DNA of 14,932 nt from an uncultured Collinsella sp. (GCA_900540935.1 UQHW01000042.1:1-14932); one strand, 5' to 3'; shown: positions 1 through 7,496, numbered from the stretch's first letter. Made by a program: numbers and translations. Notes: generated from the sequence alone by a model not told the origin.

Positions 1-59
1 ACTTGCAGCGACGGACCTCAGGACACTCTTACACCACGTCTGCGCGCGCGACCAGGCCG

Positions 60-277
60 TGTGCAAAAAGTGGCAAATATGAGTACGGGCACTAACTTCG
101 TAACATATAAATTAGGCGTTTTTAGATGAGTTGGGCCACATATGTCCAGTTTTGCAGTAACTAAATTGGCTTAACTGGACTATCAGTCGTCGTTCTAATG
201 TCGGATTTGCCTTTTATGACTTCGAAAACGCTGCTACCAAAAAGGTAGCAGTACTCATATTTGGCATTTTTTGCACA
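60..277. repeat. MITE-like element with 27-bp terminal inverted repeats
   Basis: The arms at 60-86 and 251-277 are inverted copies of each other, matching at 25 of 27 positions and separated by 164 bp. The shared core reads GTGCAAAAA at the outer end and CAAATATGAGTAC at the inner end. Two further palindromes lie inside: an 8-bp pair GTCCAGTT (144-151) / AACTGGAC (173-180), and CTGCTACC (231-238) / GGTAGCAG (244-251) with an A5 loop that abuts the right arm. The interior is AT-rich compared with the flanking genes and encodes nothing convincing. No target-site duplication is obvious in the flanks. It could be a non-autonomous mobile element, or two opposed copies of an interspersed palindromic repeat. 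The inverted symmetry is certain; the mobile nature is inference. Confidence 0.6.
231..251. repeat. Perfect 8-bp palindrome with A5 loop
   Basis: CTGCTACC, AAAAA and GGTAGCAG form a hairpin next to the inner edge of the right arm of the 60-277 element and share one base with that arm. No T-run follows on the plus strand, so it is not a standard intrinsic terminator. It is more likely part of the repeat's secondary structure. Confidence 0.6.
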
Positions 278-383
278 TGGGTATTCGCCAAGGGTCCATT
301 TCGCCGCCCGCTTTCGCTTCGGGCCTCCGCTCCTCGCGTGCTGCGCTGGAAAACGTTTCGCGTTTCCTCAGCTCCGCACCCTG

Positions 384-407
384 GCGGGTTCGAATCCCTC
401 TGCACGG
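384..407 (+). other. tRNA 3'-end-like fragment (T-arm plus acceptor-like bases)
   Basis: Bases 384-400 read as a T-arm: stem GCGGG, loop TTCGAAT, stem CCCTC, with one C-T mismatch. Seven acceptor-length bases follow (401-407). I could not fold a D-arm, an anticodon arm or a matching 5' acceptor strand upstream, and no CCA follows, so it is not an intact tRNA. A small hairpin (348-367) and a GCCCG/CGGGC pair (306-324) lie just upstream. It may be the remnant of a tRNA disrupted by insertion or rearrangement, possibly linked to the adjacent inverted-repeat element. It may also be a chance resemblance. Confidence 0.35.
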
Positions 408-412
408 GGCCC

Positions 413-442
413 AAAAAGGAAAGGCCCCCATCGCTGGGAGCC
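413..442 (-). terminator. Intrinsic terminator of tRNA-Val (asnB) transcript
   Basis: Read leftward, the RNA folds GGCUCCCA, loop GCGA, UGGGGGCC (positions 442 to 423) and continues into UUUCCUUUUU. One internal pair is G-U in this direction but would be an A-C mismatch on the plus strand, so the leftward reading is favoured. It lies about 12 bases past the CCA end of tRNA-Val. A short T4 on the other side could give weak activity in the plus direction. Confidence 0.7.
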
Positions 443-454
443 TTTTCAATCAAG

Positions 455-530
455 TGGTGGGCGATGAGGGATTCGAACCCCCAGCCTTGTGCGTGTAAAG
501 CACCTGCGCTAACCGTTGCGCCAATCGCCC
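455..530 (-). tRNA. tRNA-Val (anticodon UAC)
   Basis: A complete cloverleaf is visible in 76 bases including an encoded CCA. The acceptor is GGGCGAT / ATCGCCC, the D-stem GCGC / GCGC, the anticodon loop TTTACAC (anticodon TAC at 497-495), the T-stem GGGGG / CCCTC with T-loop TTCGAAT, and A73. The top pair of the anticodon stem is a G-A mismatch; the other four pairs are sound. It decodes GUA and probably other GUN codons. A promoter-like -10 lies just upstream and a terminator just downstream. It follows asnB on the same strand. Confidence 0.95.
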
Positions 531-540
531 GCAGGGATTG

Positions 541-568
541 AGTATAGCGGAAACCCTGGGCTGTTCAC
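541..568 (-). promoter_or_regulatory. Putative promoter of tRNA-Val
   Basis: Read leftward there is a TATACT -10 box (546-541) preceded by GTGAAC (568-563) with a 16-base spacer, the latter a partial match to the -35 consensus. Transcription would begin a few bases before the mature 5' end at 530, as is usual for a tRNA gene. The -10 is good and the -35 is weak. Confidence 0.5.
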
Positions 569-587
569 TGCTAATTCATAACGAAAC

Positions 588-2456
588 TTACGCGGCGACT
601 TCGGCGTCCGTGTCCTCGTCGATAAAGAAGCGCTTATACCAGATGAGGAACGTCAGTGTGGTATAGATCTTGCGCTGGTTGAGCGCGCGACCCTCAAAGT
701 GATCGTCAAGCAGTTTCATGAGCGCATCGGTGTCAAAGAAATCGGCAGCCCATGGTGCGGTGAAGTATTCCTTTACGTAGTCGTAGTACTTTTGCTCGCG
801 CAGCCAGAACTTGACCGGTACGGGGAAGCCCACCTTCTTGCGCGTTGCCCACTCGTCGGGCAGCGTGCGGTTGGCAGCGTGACGCAGAACGAGCTTGCAG
901 CCTTCTTCGTTAACACGGTAGTTGGCGGGAATGTGCTCGGCAAACTCCATGACCTTCTTGTCCAGGAACGGGACGCGAAGCTCCAGAGAATGTGCCATGC
1001 ACATCTTGTCTGCCTTGAGCAGGATGTCGCCCGGCAGCCACATGTTCATATCCAGGTATTGCTTCTTAGAAAGCTCGCAGCAGTTGGGAACCTGCTTGTA
1101 GTACTCGGCGCACATCTCCGCGGCGTTCTTGCCGGTGTCATAAGCGGGCTTGAGCACCTCGTCGACCTCGGAGGGATCGAACACCTTTGCCTGACCCACA
1201 TACCAGCGCTCGGGAACCTCGGCGCATTTCGTCAGGAAGTTGTGGCCCTTAAAGTAGGGGAGATGCTGAACGAGCGAGCCCAGGGCGCGACGTACGCCGA
1301 GCGGCACACGCTTCTTAAAGGAGCGCATCTCGGGGGTGTCCTCGTACCACTCGTAGCCGGCAAACAGCTCGTCGGCACCCTCGCCCGAAAGGACGACGGT
1401 GACCTCCTCAGAAGCCATCTGAGCCAGATAGTACAGCGGCACGCTGGACAGGTTCGATTGCGGCTCGTCCATGTGGTACTGGATATCGGGCAGCGCATCG
1501 AAGAACTCGTCGGCGGTAATCATCTTGCGCACGTTCTTGATGCCCAGCTTGTCGGAAAGCTCGGCAGCGTAGTTGGTCTCGTTGAAGTTCTTGTAATCGA
1601 AGCCGACAGAATACGTGGTGTCGGGCATGAGACAGGCGGCAATGTAGCTGGAGTCCACGCCGCCAGAAAGAAACGAGCCCACCTTAACATCGGCGATTCG
1701 GTGCGCAGCGACGCTTTCGTGCACGATCTTGTCGCACTCGTCCACGTACTCCTCGAAGGTCTTGGAGTTGTCGTCGGTGAAGTCACAGCTCCAGTAACGC
1801 TTGATGTCCATGGTGTTGGTCGTCAGGTCATACGTAAAGCAATGCGCCGGGGCAAGCTTGAACACGCCCTTAAAGAAGGTCTCCTCCGTGGCGGGGAATT
1901 GCAGCGTCAGGTAGGGGCGCAGCGCGTCGTGGTTGACAGCCTTCTCAAACTTGGGATGATCCAGGAAGCTCTTGATCTCGGAGCCAAACAGCAGCGAGCC
2001 ATCGGATGCCTGGTAGTAATAGAACGGCTTGATACCAAAGATGTCGCGAGCGCCAAAGAGTTTGTTCTTGTTCTGGTCGTGAATCACGAACGCGTACATG
2101 CCACGCAGGCGGTTGACCAGGTCCTCGCCCCACTCCTCGTAACCGTGTACCAGGACCTCGGTATCAGCGTTGCAGTGGAAGGCGTAGCCGGCTGCCTCCA
2201 GCTCGGCGCGAAGCTCCTGGAAGTTGTAGATCTCTCCGTTGAAGACAATCGTGACCTTGCCGTCGTCGCTCGACATGGGCTGAGCTCCAGCTTCGGAAAG
2301 ATCGAGAATCGAAAGACGACGGAAGCCAAGGGCAACGTTGTCGACGATATGCTGGCCGCCCATATCGGGACCACGGTGGATGATGCGATTCATCATAGCC
2401 GTGAGAACCAGCTCACTCTGTTCATCTGTACCGGTAAAACCGACAAAACCGCACAT
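588..2456 (-). CDS. asnB: Asparagine synthase (glutamine-hydrolysing)
   Basis: Converts L-aspartate, glutamine and ATP to asparagine, glutamate, AMP and pyrophosphate in the cytosol. I chose the internal start at 2456 because the product then begins MCGFVGF, exposing Cys2 as the N-terminal nucleophile of a class II glutamine amidotransferase, and because AGAAAGGA lies about 6 bases upstream. The upstream extension to 2591 runs through the previous terminator. The 622 residues match the longer AsnB types. Glutaminase-domain motifs are HRGPD (27-31), GFRRLSI (44-50), NGEIYN (73-78) and ADTEVL (97-102). The synthetase domain carries the ATP-pyrophosphatase loop SGGVDSS (264-270). No T-box leader was seen upstream. 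tRNA-Val follows 57 bp downstream with no clear terminator between them, so read-through is possible. The family call is firm. Confidence 0.96.
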   Translation of the reverse strand: MCGFVGFTGTDEQSELVLTAMMNRIIHRGPDMGGQHIVDNVALGFRRLSILDLSEAGAQPMSSDDGKVTIVFNGEIYNFQELRAELEAAGYAFHCNADTEVLVHGYEEWGEDLVNRLRGMYAFVIHDQNKNKLFGARDIFGIKPFYYYQASDGSLLFGSEIKSFLDHPKFEKAVNHDALRPYLTLQFPATEETFFKGVFKLAPAHCFTYDLTTNTMDIKRYWSCDFTDDNSKTFEEYVDECDKIVHESVAAHRIADVKVGSFLSGGVDSSYIAACLMPDTTYSVGFDYKNFNETNYAAELSDKLGIKNVRKMITADEFFDALPDIQYHMDEPQSNLSSVPLYYLAQMASEEVTVVLSGEGADELFAGYEWYEDTPEMRSFKKRVPLGVRRALGSLVQHLPYFKGHNFLTKCAEVPERWYVGQAKVFDPSEVDEVLKPAYDTGKNAAEMCAEYYKQVPNCCELSKKQYLDMNMWLPGDILLKADKMCMAHSLELRVPFLDKKVMEFAEHIPANYRVNEEGCKLVLRHAANRTLPDEWATRKKVGFPVPVKFWLREQKYYDYVKEYFTAPWAADFFDTDALMKLLDDHFEGRALNQRKIYTTLTFLIWYKRFFIDEDTDAEVAA

Positions 2457-2580
2457 GCAAGATCCTTTCTGCTGACGGCTCAGGTGTACTGCCGCAAGGA
2501 TTGTGGCAGCTGATGTCAAATAATCTTTACTATCATGCCAATCTTTTGTTTCGTGATAGGGCATAAGCGCCGAGCGAACC

Positions 2581-2625
2581 GAAAAAACCACGCCCGATCT
2601 TCAGACGAAGCGTCGGGCCGTGGTT
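2581..2625 (-). terminator. Intrinsic terminator after the binding-protein/permease gene
   Basis: Read leftward, CCACGGCCCGA (2623-2613) pairs with TCGGGCGTGG (2597-2588), with one bulged G, and six U residues follow (2587-2582). It begins about 20 bases after the stop codon at 2647. It separates the transporter from asnB, so asnB probably has its own promoter in 2457-2580; I could not identify a convincing one there. Confidence 0.85.
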
Positions 2626-2646
2626 GCGAATGCTATGTATGAGCGG

Positions 2647-4695
2647 TTAACGCTTGCTGCGCTCGGCGAGACGGTGCTCCACCTTGGTGACGATGTGGAT
2701 GAGCGGAATCGTCACGACCAGATAGTAAAGTGCGGCGCAAATGTAGGGCGTAATGTTGCCCGTGGTGGCCGTGAGGTTTTTGGAGAACAGCATGAGCTCC
2801 ATGACGCCAACGCTCGAAAGTAGCGACGTGTCCTTGTACAGCATAACGAACTCGCTGGTCATAGTCGGTATAACGCAGCGTACGGCTTGCGGGATCACGA
2901 TGCGCGACATGACTTGGGACCAAGTCATGCCAAGCGAGTAGGCGGCTTCCGCTTGACCATGCGGTACGCTCTCGATGCCGGCACGGAAAATCTCGGCAAG
3001 ATAGGCCGAGCAGTTGATGGCTAGCACGCCGACGCCGAGCGGCAGATTGGGCACGTTGAGACCGATCATGGGGAACCCAAAGAACGCAATGTAGATCTGC
3101 AGGAAGAGCGGGGTTCCACGCAGGACGTTGATGTATGTCACGGCGATGCCGCGCAGCATACGACTATGACTGATTTTCATAAAGGCAAACAGCAAGCCGA
3201 TAGGGATGGCGAGCGGAAAACCGATGGCGGTCACGGCAAGTGCTATGCCCCAGCCCTTAAAGAGCGAGGCGATTGAGGTGACGATAATCTGCGGCTTGAA
3301 GAACATGCCCAAAAACGGGTTGGAGTTCCATGCGGCAACCCAAGGCTGGGCATCGAGCCAGGCGACGATTTCTTGCACCATGGTGCTCTCCGAGACGCTG
3401 ATGGTGGGGCTCTCGGGAAGATCTCGCTTGTCGCCGTCGGCGACATAGCTGCCGGTGACGGCATAGGCACCCGCGTTGCTCGGGAATACGACGTCGGGGA
3501 CGACAACGCGAATCTGCGAGCCGGCAGCGACGGGATCGGCGAACTTGATGACGAGCTTTGAACCGTCCAGCGAGCACGATGCCTTGACACCCGTCTGGTT
3601 CAGTCCGTCGAGCAGCGTGACCTTAACATCGGTGCTCTCAAACGATCCGCCCTCGGGCAGCTCAAACTCAATTTGCGAAACGTCGCCCTCGTCGCTACCC
3701 GTTGTCGCTTCCCAGGTCAGGCGGGTTGCGATGCCGCCGAGCACGCCGTTGCCGCTGTCTTCGTTTGACTTGGCGGTCGCCGAGGTGACGGCAAGTGAAG
3801 CGCCCGTCGCGTCGTCTGAGCTCGAGACATCCTTGTTATCGGCCCCGCTCGTGGGTGCCATGCCAAACCACTTCTCGTACAGTTTGTCATAGGCGCCGGA
3901 GCTCTTGATCTTGGCAAGGGCATCGTTGATGGCCTGTGTCAGCTCGGGGTTGTCTTTAGAGACGGCAATGCCAAACTGCTCGCCCGTCGGAACCTCTTTG
4001 ATGATCTCCATACCGGTAAAGGAGTTCGAAACCATCCACTGCTCAACGGGAAGATCGCATACGACCGCCTGGCACTGACTACTCATGACGGCGGTGAAGG
4101 CTGCCGTCCAGTCGTCAAAGTTGACGGTGGTTGCCTGCGGCAGGTTCTCGATTGCCCACTCCTCGGATGTGGTGCCCGACTGCACGGCAATTTTGACGCC
4201 CGGTGCGTTGAGGCTGTCGACCGTGTCGTATCCAGTGTTCTTTGCAACTGCGACGCCCTGGTTGGAGTCGATATAGGGGTCGGTGAAGTCGACCTCTTCC
4301 TTGCGCTCGTCGGTAATCGTGATGTTGCATGCGCCGACATCGGTCTTTACACCCTGTTTGACCATGGGGATAATGCCGTCGAACTTTTGCGCCGGCAAGT
4401 AGTTGAGCTCCAGACCGAGCTCGTCCGCGATCATGCCCATGAGTTCATAGGTAAAGCCCTGGTCTTCGCCGGAATCGTTGACGTATTCAAACGGGGGTGT
4501 GGCCAAGTCACTTGCGACGGTGAACTTGCCATTCTCGACGAGTGTGTAGGTGCTCGAGGCGTTCTGGGAGGACGAACAGCCGCTCGCGCCGATGATGGTG
4601 GCAAGGGTCACAACGACCGTCACGAAGGCGCAGACGATGTGCCGGGTCAACTGGACGCGTGCCGAGCGGTGGCGACGTTCGAAGTGTCGTTTCAT
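2647..4695 (-). CDS. ABC amino-acid transporter: binding protein fused to permease (glutamine/polar type)
   Basis: One 682-residue protein combines the extracytoplasmic solute-binding and membrane subunits of a polar amino acid importer. The start at 4695 has AAAGGA about 6 bases upstream; an in-frame ATG at 4740 lacks this. The basic N-terminus is followed by a hydrophobic stretch (about 20-36) and the lipobox-like ASGC (37-40), so Cys40 is probably lipidated. Residues about 50-278 are a family 3 binding domain, with the ligand-contact motif TITDERKEEVDF (126-137). A Ser/Thr-rich linker and a beta-rich module of unknown type (about 318-437) follow. The permease (about 460-682) has RGTPL (526-530) and the EAA loop EAAYSLGMT (583-591) that docks the ATPase. 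No ATPase gene is in the window. Glutamine is a guess from family resemblance and the asnB neighbour; the substrate is not shown by sequence. Confidence 0.9.
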   Translation of the reverse strand: MKRHFERRHRSARVQLTRHIVCAFVTVVVTLATIIGASGCSSSQNASSTYTLVENGKFTVASDLATPPFEYVNDSGEDQGFTYELMGMIADELGLELNYLPAQKFDGIIPMVKQGVKTDVGACNITITDERKEEVDFTDPYIDSNQGVAVAKNTGYDTVDSLNAPGVKIAVQSGTTSEEWAIENLPQATTVNFDDWTAAFTAVMSSQCQAVVCDLPVEQWMVSNSFTGMEIIKEVPTGEQFGIAVSKDNPELTQAINDALAKIKSSGAYDKLYEKWFGMAPTSGADNKDVSSSDDATGASLAVTSATAKSNEDSGNGVLGGIATRLTWEATTGSDEGDVSQIEFELPEGGSFESTDVKVTLLDGLNQTGVKASCSLDGSKLVIKFADPVAAGSQIRVVVPDVVFPSNAGAYAVTGSYVADGDKRDLPESPTISVSESTMVQEIVAWLDAQPWVAAWNSNPFLGMFFKPQIIVTSIASLFKGWGIALAVTAIGFPLAIPIGLLFAFMKISHSRMLRGIAVTYINVLRGTPLFLQIYIAFFGFPMIGLNVPNLPLGVGVLAINCSAYLAEIFRAGIESVPHGQAEAAYSLGMTWSQVMSRIVIPQAVRCVIPTMTSEFVMLYKDTSLLSSVGVMELMLFSKNLTATTGNITPYICAALYYLVVTIPLIHIVTKVEHRLAERSKR

Positions 4696-4766
4696 CTGGA
4701 ATCCTTTGCTTGGGCATGATGGGTCGGCATTGTGAGTCAATGAGGCACATCAAGACATTTGGATAA

Positions 4767-4795
4767 AGAATAGCACCCAGATTTCCCTGTTTTTA
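4767..4795 (-). promoter_or_regulatory. Possible extended -10 promoter of the transporter gene
   Basis: Read leftward, TGC-TATTCT (4775-4767) resembles an extended -10 element. A poor -35 (TAAAAA, 4795-4790) lies 17 bases upstream. It is the best candidate in the 284-bp divergent region (4696-4979) between the transporter and the murE-type gene. I found no convincing promoter for the rightward gene there. Confidence 0.25.
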
Positions 4796-4979
4796 CACGG
4801 GGTGGACACTGTTGTCATTTATTAACCCACGACACAGTCCATGCAATTTTTTAGAAGGCTGCAATGCGCGCAAGGCCAGGTGGCATATTAGGATGGTTGA
4901 TAATACAGAATGTTTCATCGTTTCTGCCGCGGGACGTCTTTTGCCCTTTAAGGCTGAATTTAGCGAGAGAGGTCTTTGT

Positions 4980-6497
4980 ATGTCGAGTCCGACACAAGAG
5001 AAGCTAACTCTGATGCGCTATATAGAGTTGCTCGAGGAAGATGACCTTGTTGTTTCCAAACCGAGCGCTTCGTGCGACCAGCGCATTGAGTTTGCGACTG
5101 ACGACTCGCGCCAGGTGCGTCCGGGCACGTTGTTTGTCTGCAAGGGCCGCGCGTTTAAGCGTGAGTACCTGCTTTCGGCAATCGCCGATGGCGCCGTGGC
5201 CTACGTTTCCGAGGTCGATTACGATGTCGATCTTCCCGCGGTGATTGTGAGTGATATTCGTCGCACGCTCGCCGTGGTGGCAGATGCCTTTTATGGGCAT
5301 CCGTCGGGTAAGGTGAAGGTCTGCGCCTTTACAGGCACCAAGGGCAAGTCGACCTGTAGCTTTTATCTGCGCGGCATTCTCGCCAACGAGGCCAAGCTTA
5401 CGGGCTGTCATCGACCCGCTCTTAATACGGGCATTGAGTTCGACGACGGCATCGAAGCAGGCCCTTCCAAACTGACGACCCCCGAATCCTTCCTGCTGCA
5501 GTCTCGCATCGCGCATGCCGCGGAGGCGGGTGCCCCGTGGCTGGTTATGGAGGCATCGAGCCAGGGCCTCAAATACGAGCGCACGGGCAAGATTGCCTTT
5601 GAAGTCGGCGCCTTTACCAATATCGGCGAGGATCACATTTCGCCGATTGAGCATCCGACACTCGAGGATTACTTTGCCAGCAAGCTCAAAATCTTCTCAC
5701 AGAGCCGTTTTGCCGTGGTCAATCTCGATATGGATAAGGTCGATCGCGTGCTCGAGGCGGCATCTCGTTGCGAACGTACGGTGACGTTCTCCCTGACCGA
5801 CGAGCGTGCCGACGTGCTTGCGCTGGCGATTCGCAATGGCGACTGCGGCGTGGTGGCAACGGTGCGCACGCCCCGCTTTACGCGCGACATTGTGATTCCC
5901 ACGCCGGTTAAGTTCAATGTGTCCAACGCGCTTGCCGCTATTGCCTGCGCCGAGGCCCTGGGCATTTCCGAAGAGGGCATCGTCCACGGCTTTGAGGGCG
6001 TCTTCGTTCCCGGCCGTATGGAGCTCTATCCGTCCGTATCGGGCAAAATCTTGGGCGTCGTCGATTTTGCACATAACGGCATGAGCCTCGAGACACTCCT
6101 GCGTGACCTGCACGAGAACTATCCCGAGCGCGAGCTGGCGGTTGTATTTGGCGCTACGGGCGGTAAGGGTGTCGATCGACGCACCACGATGGGCATCGCC
6201 GCTGGCAAGTATGCCGACCGAATCGTGATTACCGAGGATGACCCCGGCCCCGAGGATGTCGAGGATATTTGCGCCGAGATCGCGCGCAACGTTCAAGCGC
6301 AGGGAAATGATAACTGGCAAATCGTGACTGATCGCGTTGCCGCTATCGAGACTGCCGTGCGCGAGACCGTCCGTCCTGCCGTGGTCATCGTGACCGGTAA
6401 GGGCGAGGAAGAGTGTATGCTGCGCAAGAACGGACCCGAGCCTTGTGAGCGCGACGGTTCGATTCTCAAGCGCACCCTTGCGGCGTACGATGCCTAA
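4980..6497 (+). CDS. murE: Mur ligase, MurE type (UDP-MurNAc-L-Ala-D-Glu: diamino acid ligase)
   Basis: Adds the third, dibasic amino acid to the peptidoglycan precursor UDP-MurNAc-L-Ala-D-Glu using ATP, in the cytosol. The start at 4980 has GAGAGAGG seven bases upstream and gives 505 residues, near the usual MurE length; the open frame upstream to 4812 lacks support. Visible motifs are TDDSR (40-44), the P-loop TGTKGKST (118-125), TTPES (166-170), EASS (191-194), TNIGEDH (213-219), the likely carbamylated Lys in YFASK (K235), PGRME (344-348), DFAHN (362-366), GATGGKGVDRR (391-401) and GKGEEE (473-478). Diaminopimelate-adding MurE enzymes carry DNPR at the specificity loop. This protein has DDPGPED (420-426), which argues for L-lysine or L-ornithine instead. 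The HAD gene and murI follow at short spacing. It could alternatively be a second, MurE-like ligase of the cell. Confidence 0.88.
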   Translation: MSSPTQEKLTLMRYIELLEEDDLVVSKPSASCDQRIEFATDDSRQVRPGTLFVCKGRAFKREYLLSAIADGAVAYVSEVDYDVDLPAVIVSDIRRTLAVVADAFYGHPSGKVKVCAFTGTKGKSTCSFYLRGILANEAKLTGCHRPALNTGIEFDDGIEAGPSKLTTPESFLLQSRIAHAAEAGAPWLVMEASSQGLKYERTGKIAFEVGAFTNIGEDHISPIEHPTLEDYFASKLKIFSQSRFAVVNLDMDKVDRVLEAASRCERTVTFSLTDERADVLALAIRNGDCGVVATVRTPRFTRDIVIPTPVKFNVSNALAAIACAEALGISEEGIVHGFEGVFVPGRMELYPSVSGKILGVVDFAHNGMSLETLLRDLHENYPERELAVVFGATGGKGVDRRTTMGIAAGKYADRIVITEDDPGPEDVEDICAEIARNVQAQGNDNWQIVTDRVAAIETAVRETVRPAVVIVTGKGEEECMLRKNGPEPCERDGSILKRTLAAYDA

Positions 6498-6531
6498 GAC
6501 CAGAAGCCCCTTCTACGTAAATGGAGTGACC

Positions 6532-7443
6532 ATGTCCCACAATACCCTGCCGACCGTCGCTGAGCTTTCGGGCGAGATGCGCGAGCGTCTTGCCAAGGTT
6601 AAGTACGTCTTTACCGACCTGGACGCCACGATGCTCGCACCCGGCTCGTGCGTGCTGCGCGATAACGACGGCAATCCCTCGACCAAGCTCGTCGAGGCGG
6701 TTGTCGCGCTCGCTCGTGCCGGCATCCAGGTGGTCCCCACCTCGGGTCGCAATCGCACCATGATCCACGAAGACGCCCGCGTGCTCGGCCTCAACTCCTA
6801 CATCGGCGAGATGGGCGGCCTGGTTATGTACGACCTCAAGGCCAACGATTGGGAGTACCTGACGGGCGACATGCCCTACGACCCCGCCTGCGGCCTCACG
6901 CCGCATCAGGTGATCGAACAGACCGGCGTGTGCGAGAAGATTCTCGCCCGCTGGCCGCATAAGATCGAGTACCACAACGACATGTCGACTGGCTACAAGT
7001 ACCGCGAGGTCACCGTCGGCATGCGCGGCGATGTGCCCGACGACGAGGTCCAGGCCATTCTTGATGAGGCTGGCTGCGGCCTGGTCTGGGCCTGCAACGG
7101 CCATCTGACCCATCTGTCCAAACCGACGACGCTCGATCTCGAACGCGTCGATGATGGCCGCGCCTTTAACATCAATCCCGCCGGTCTCAACAAGGGCGTT
7201 GCCATCGCACGTTTCTGCGAGCACCTGGGTATCGAGCGCGAGGAGACGCTGGCGCTCGGCGATTCCGAGTCCGACTTCTACATGGCTGACCACGTGGGCA
7301 CGTTCTGCCTGGTCGAGAACGGTTTGACCAGCGCCGGCGCGCCTGAGTTCCTGGATGCTTGCGATAACGCCTACGTCACGCGCGGCAAGATTGTCGATGG
7401 CTGGGCGGCAACGGCAGAGCTGCTCGTCGCGGCCCGTTCGTAG
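6532..7443 (+). CDS. HAD-superfamily hydrolase (Cof/MPGP-type phosphatase)
   Basis: A 303-residue soluble phosphatase of the haloacid dehalogenase superfamily. All four catalytic motifs are present: DLDAT (29-33, nucleophile Asp29 and acid Asp31), PTSGR (69-73), the lysine in NKGVAI (K221) and GDSESD (243-248, Mg2+ ligands). The long insert between motifs II and III indicates a C2-type cap, as in Cof-like and mannosyl-3-phosphoglycerate phosphatase-like enzymes. I chose 6532 because GGAG lies five bases upstream; an earlier ATG at 6490 overlaps the murE-type stop codon and lacks a comparable site. The gene sits 34 bp after the Mur ligase and 53 bp before murI. A sugar phosphate or nucleotide-linked substrate is plausible, but the sequence does not identify it. 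Confidence 0.85.
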   Translation: MSHNTLPTVAELSGEMRERLAKVKYVFTDLDATMLAPGSCVLRDNDGNPSTKLVEAVVALARAGIQVVPTSGRNRTMIHEDARVLGLNSYIGEMGGLVMYDLKANDWEYLTGDMPYDPACGLTPHQVIEQTGVCEKILARWPHKIEYHNDMSTGYKYREVTVGMRGDVPDDEVQAILDEAGCGLVWACNGHLTHLSKPTTLDLERVDDGRAFNINPAGLNKGVAIARFCEHLGIEREETLALGDSESDFYMADHVGTFCLVENGLTSAGAPEFLDACDNAYVTRGKIVDGWAATAELLVAARS

Positions 7444-7496
7444 TGCGGTCCTATCGCGCTGAGCCATATCTTTTCGAGAGAGAATCTGGTGAGGTA

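Noticed and set aside
1..126. Open frame at the left edge that could be the tail of a truncated gene (ends ...VQKVANMSTG... then a stop at 126).
   Set aside because: All three plus frames are open over the first 60 bases, no family is recognisable, and the end of the frame is read from the repeat arm itself.
337..407. A complete tRNA gene ending at the T-arm-like fragment.
   Set aside because: An approximate acceptor pairing can be forced, but there is no D-arm, anticodon arm or CCA.
261..541. Several small plus-strand open frames of 67-75 codons across the tRNA-Val region.
   Set aside because: They overlap tRNA-Val, its terminator and the repeat, and have no ribosome binding site or family resemblance.
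699..2513. 604-codon open frame opposite asnB.
   Set aside because: It lies wholly antisense to a certain gene, has no recognisable domain, and is a typical shadow frame in GC-rich DNA.
2457..2580. T-box or other riboswitch in the asnB leader.
   Set aside because: Only a small CTGCC/GGCAG hairpin is present; no T-box sequence or antiterminator/terminator pair was found.
4812..4979. N-terminal extension of the MurE-type protein back to 4812.
   Set aside because: The extension is not family-like, and the ATG at 4980 has a proper ribosome binding site and gives the usual length.
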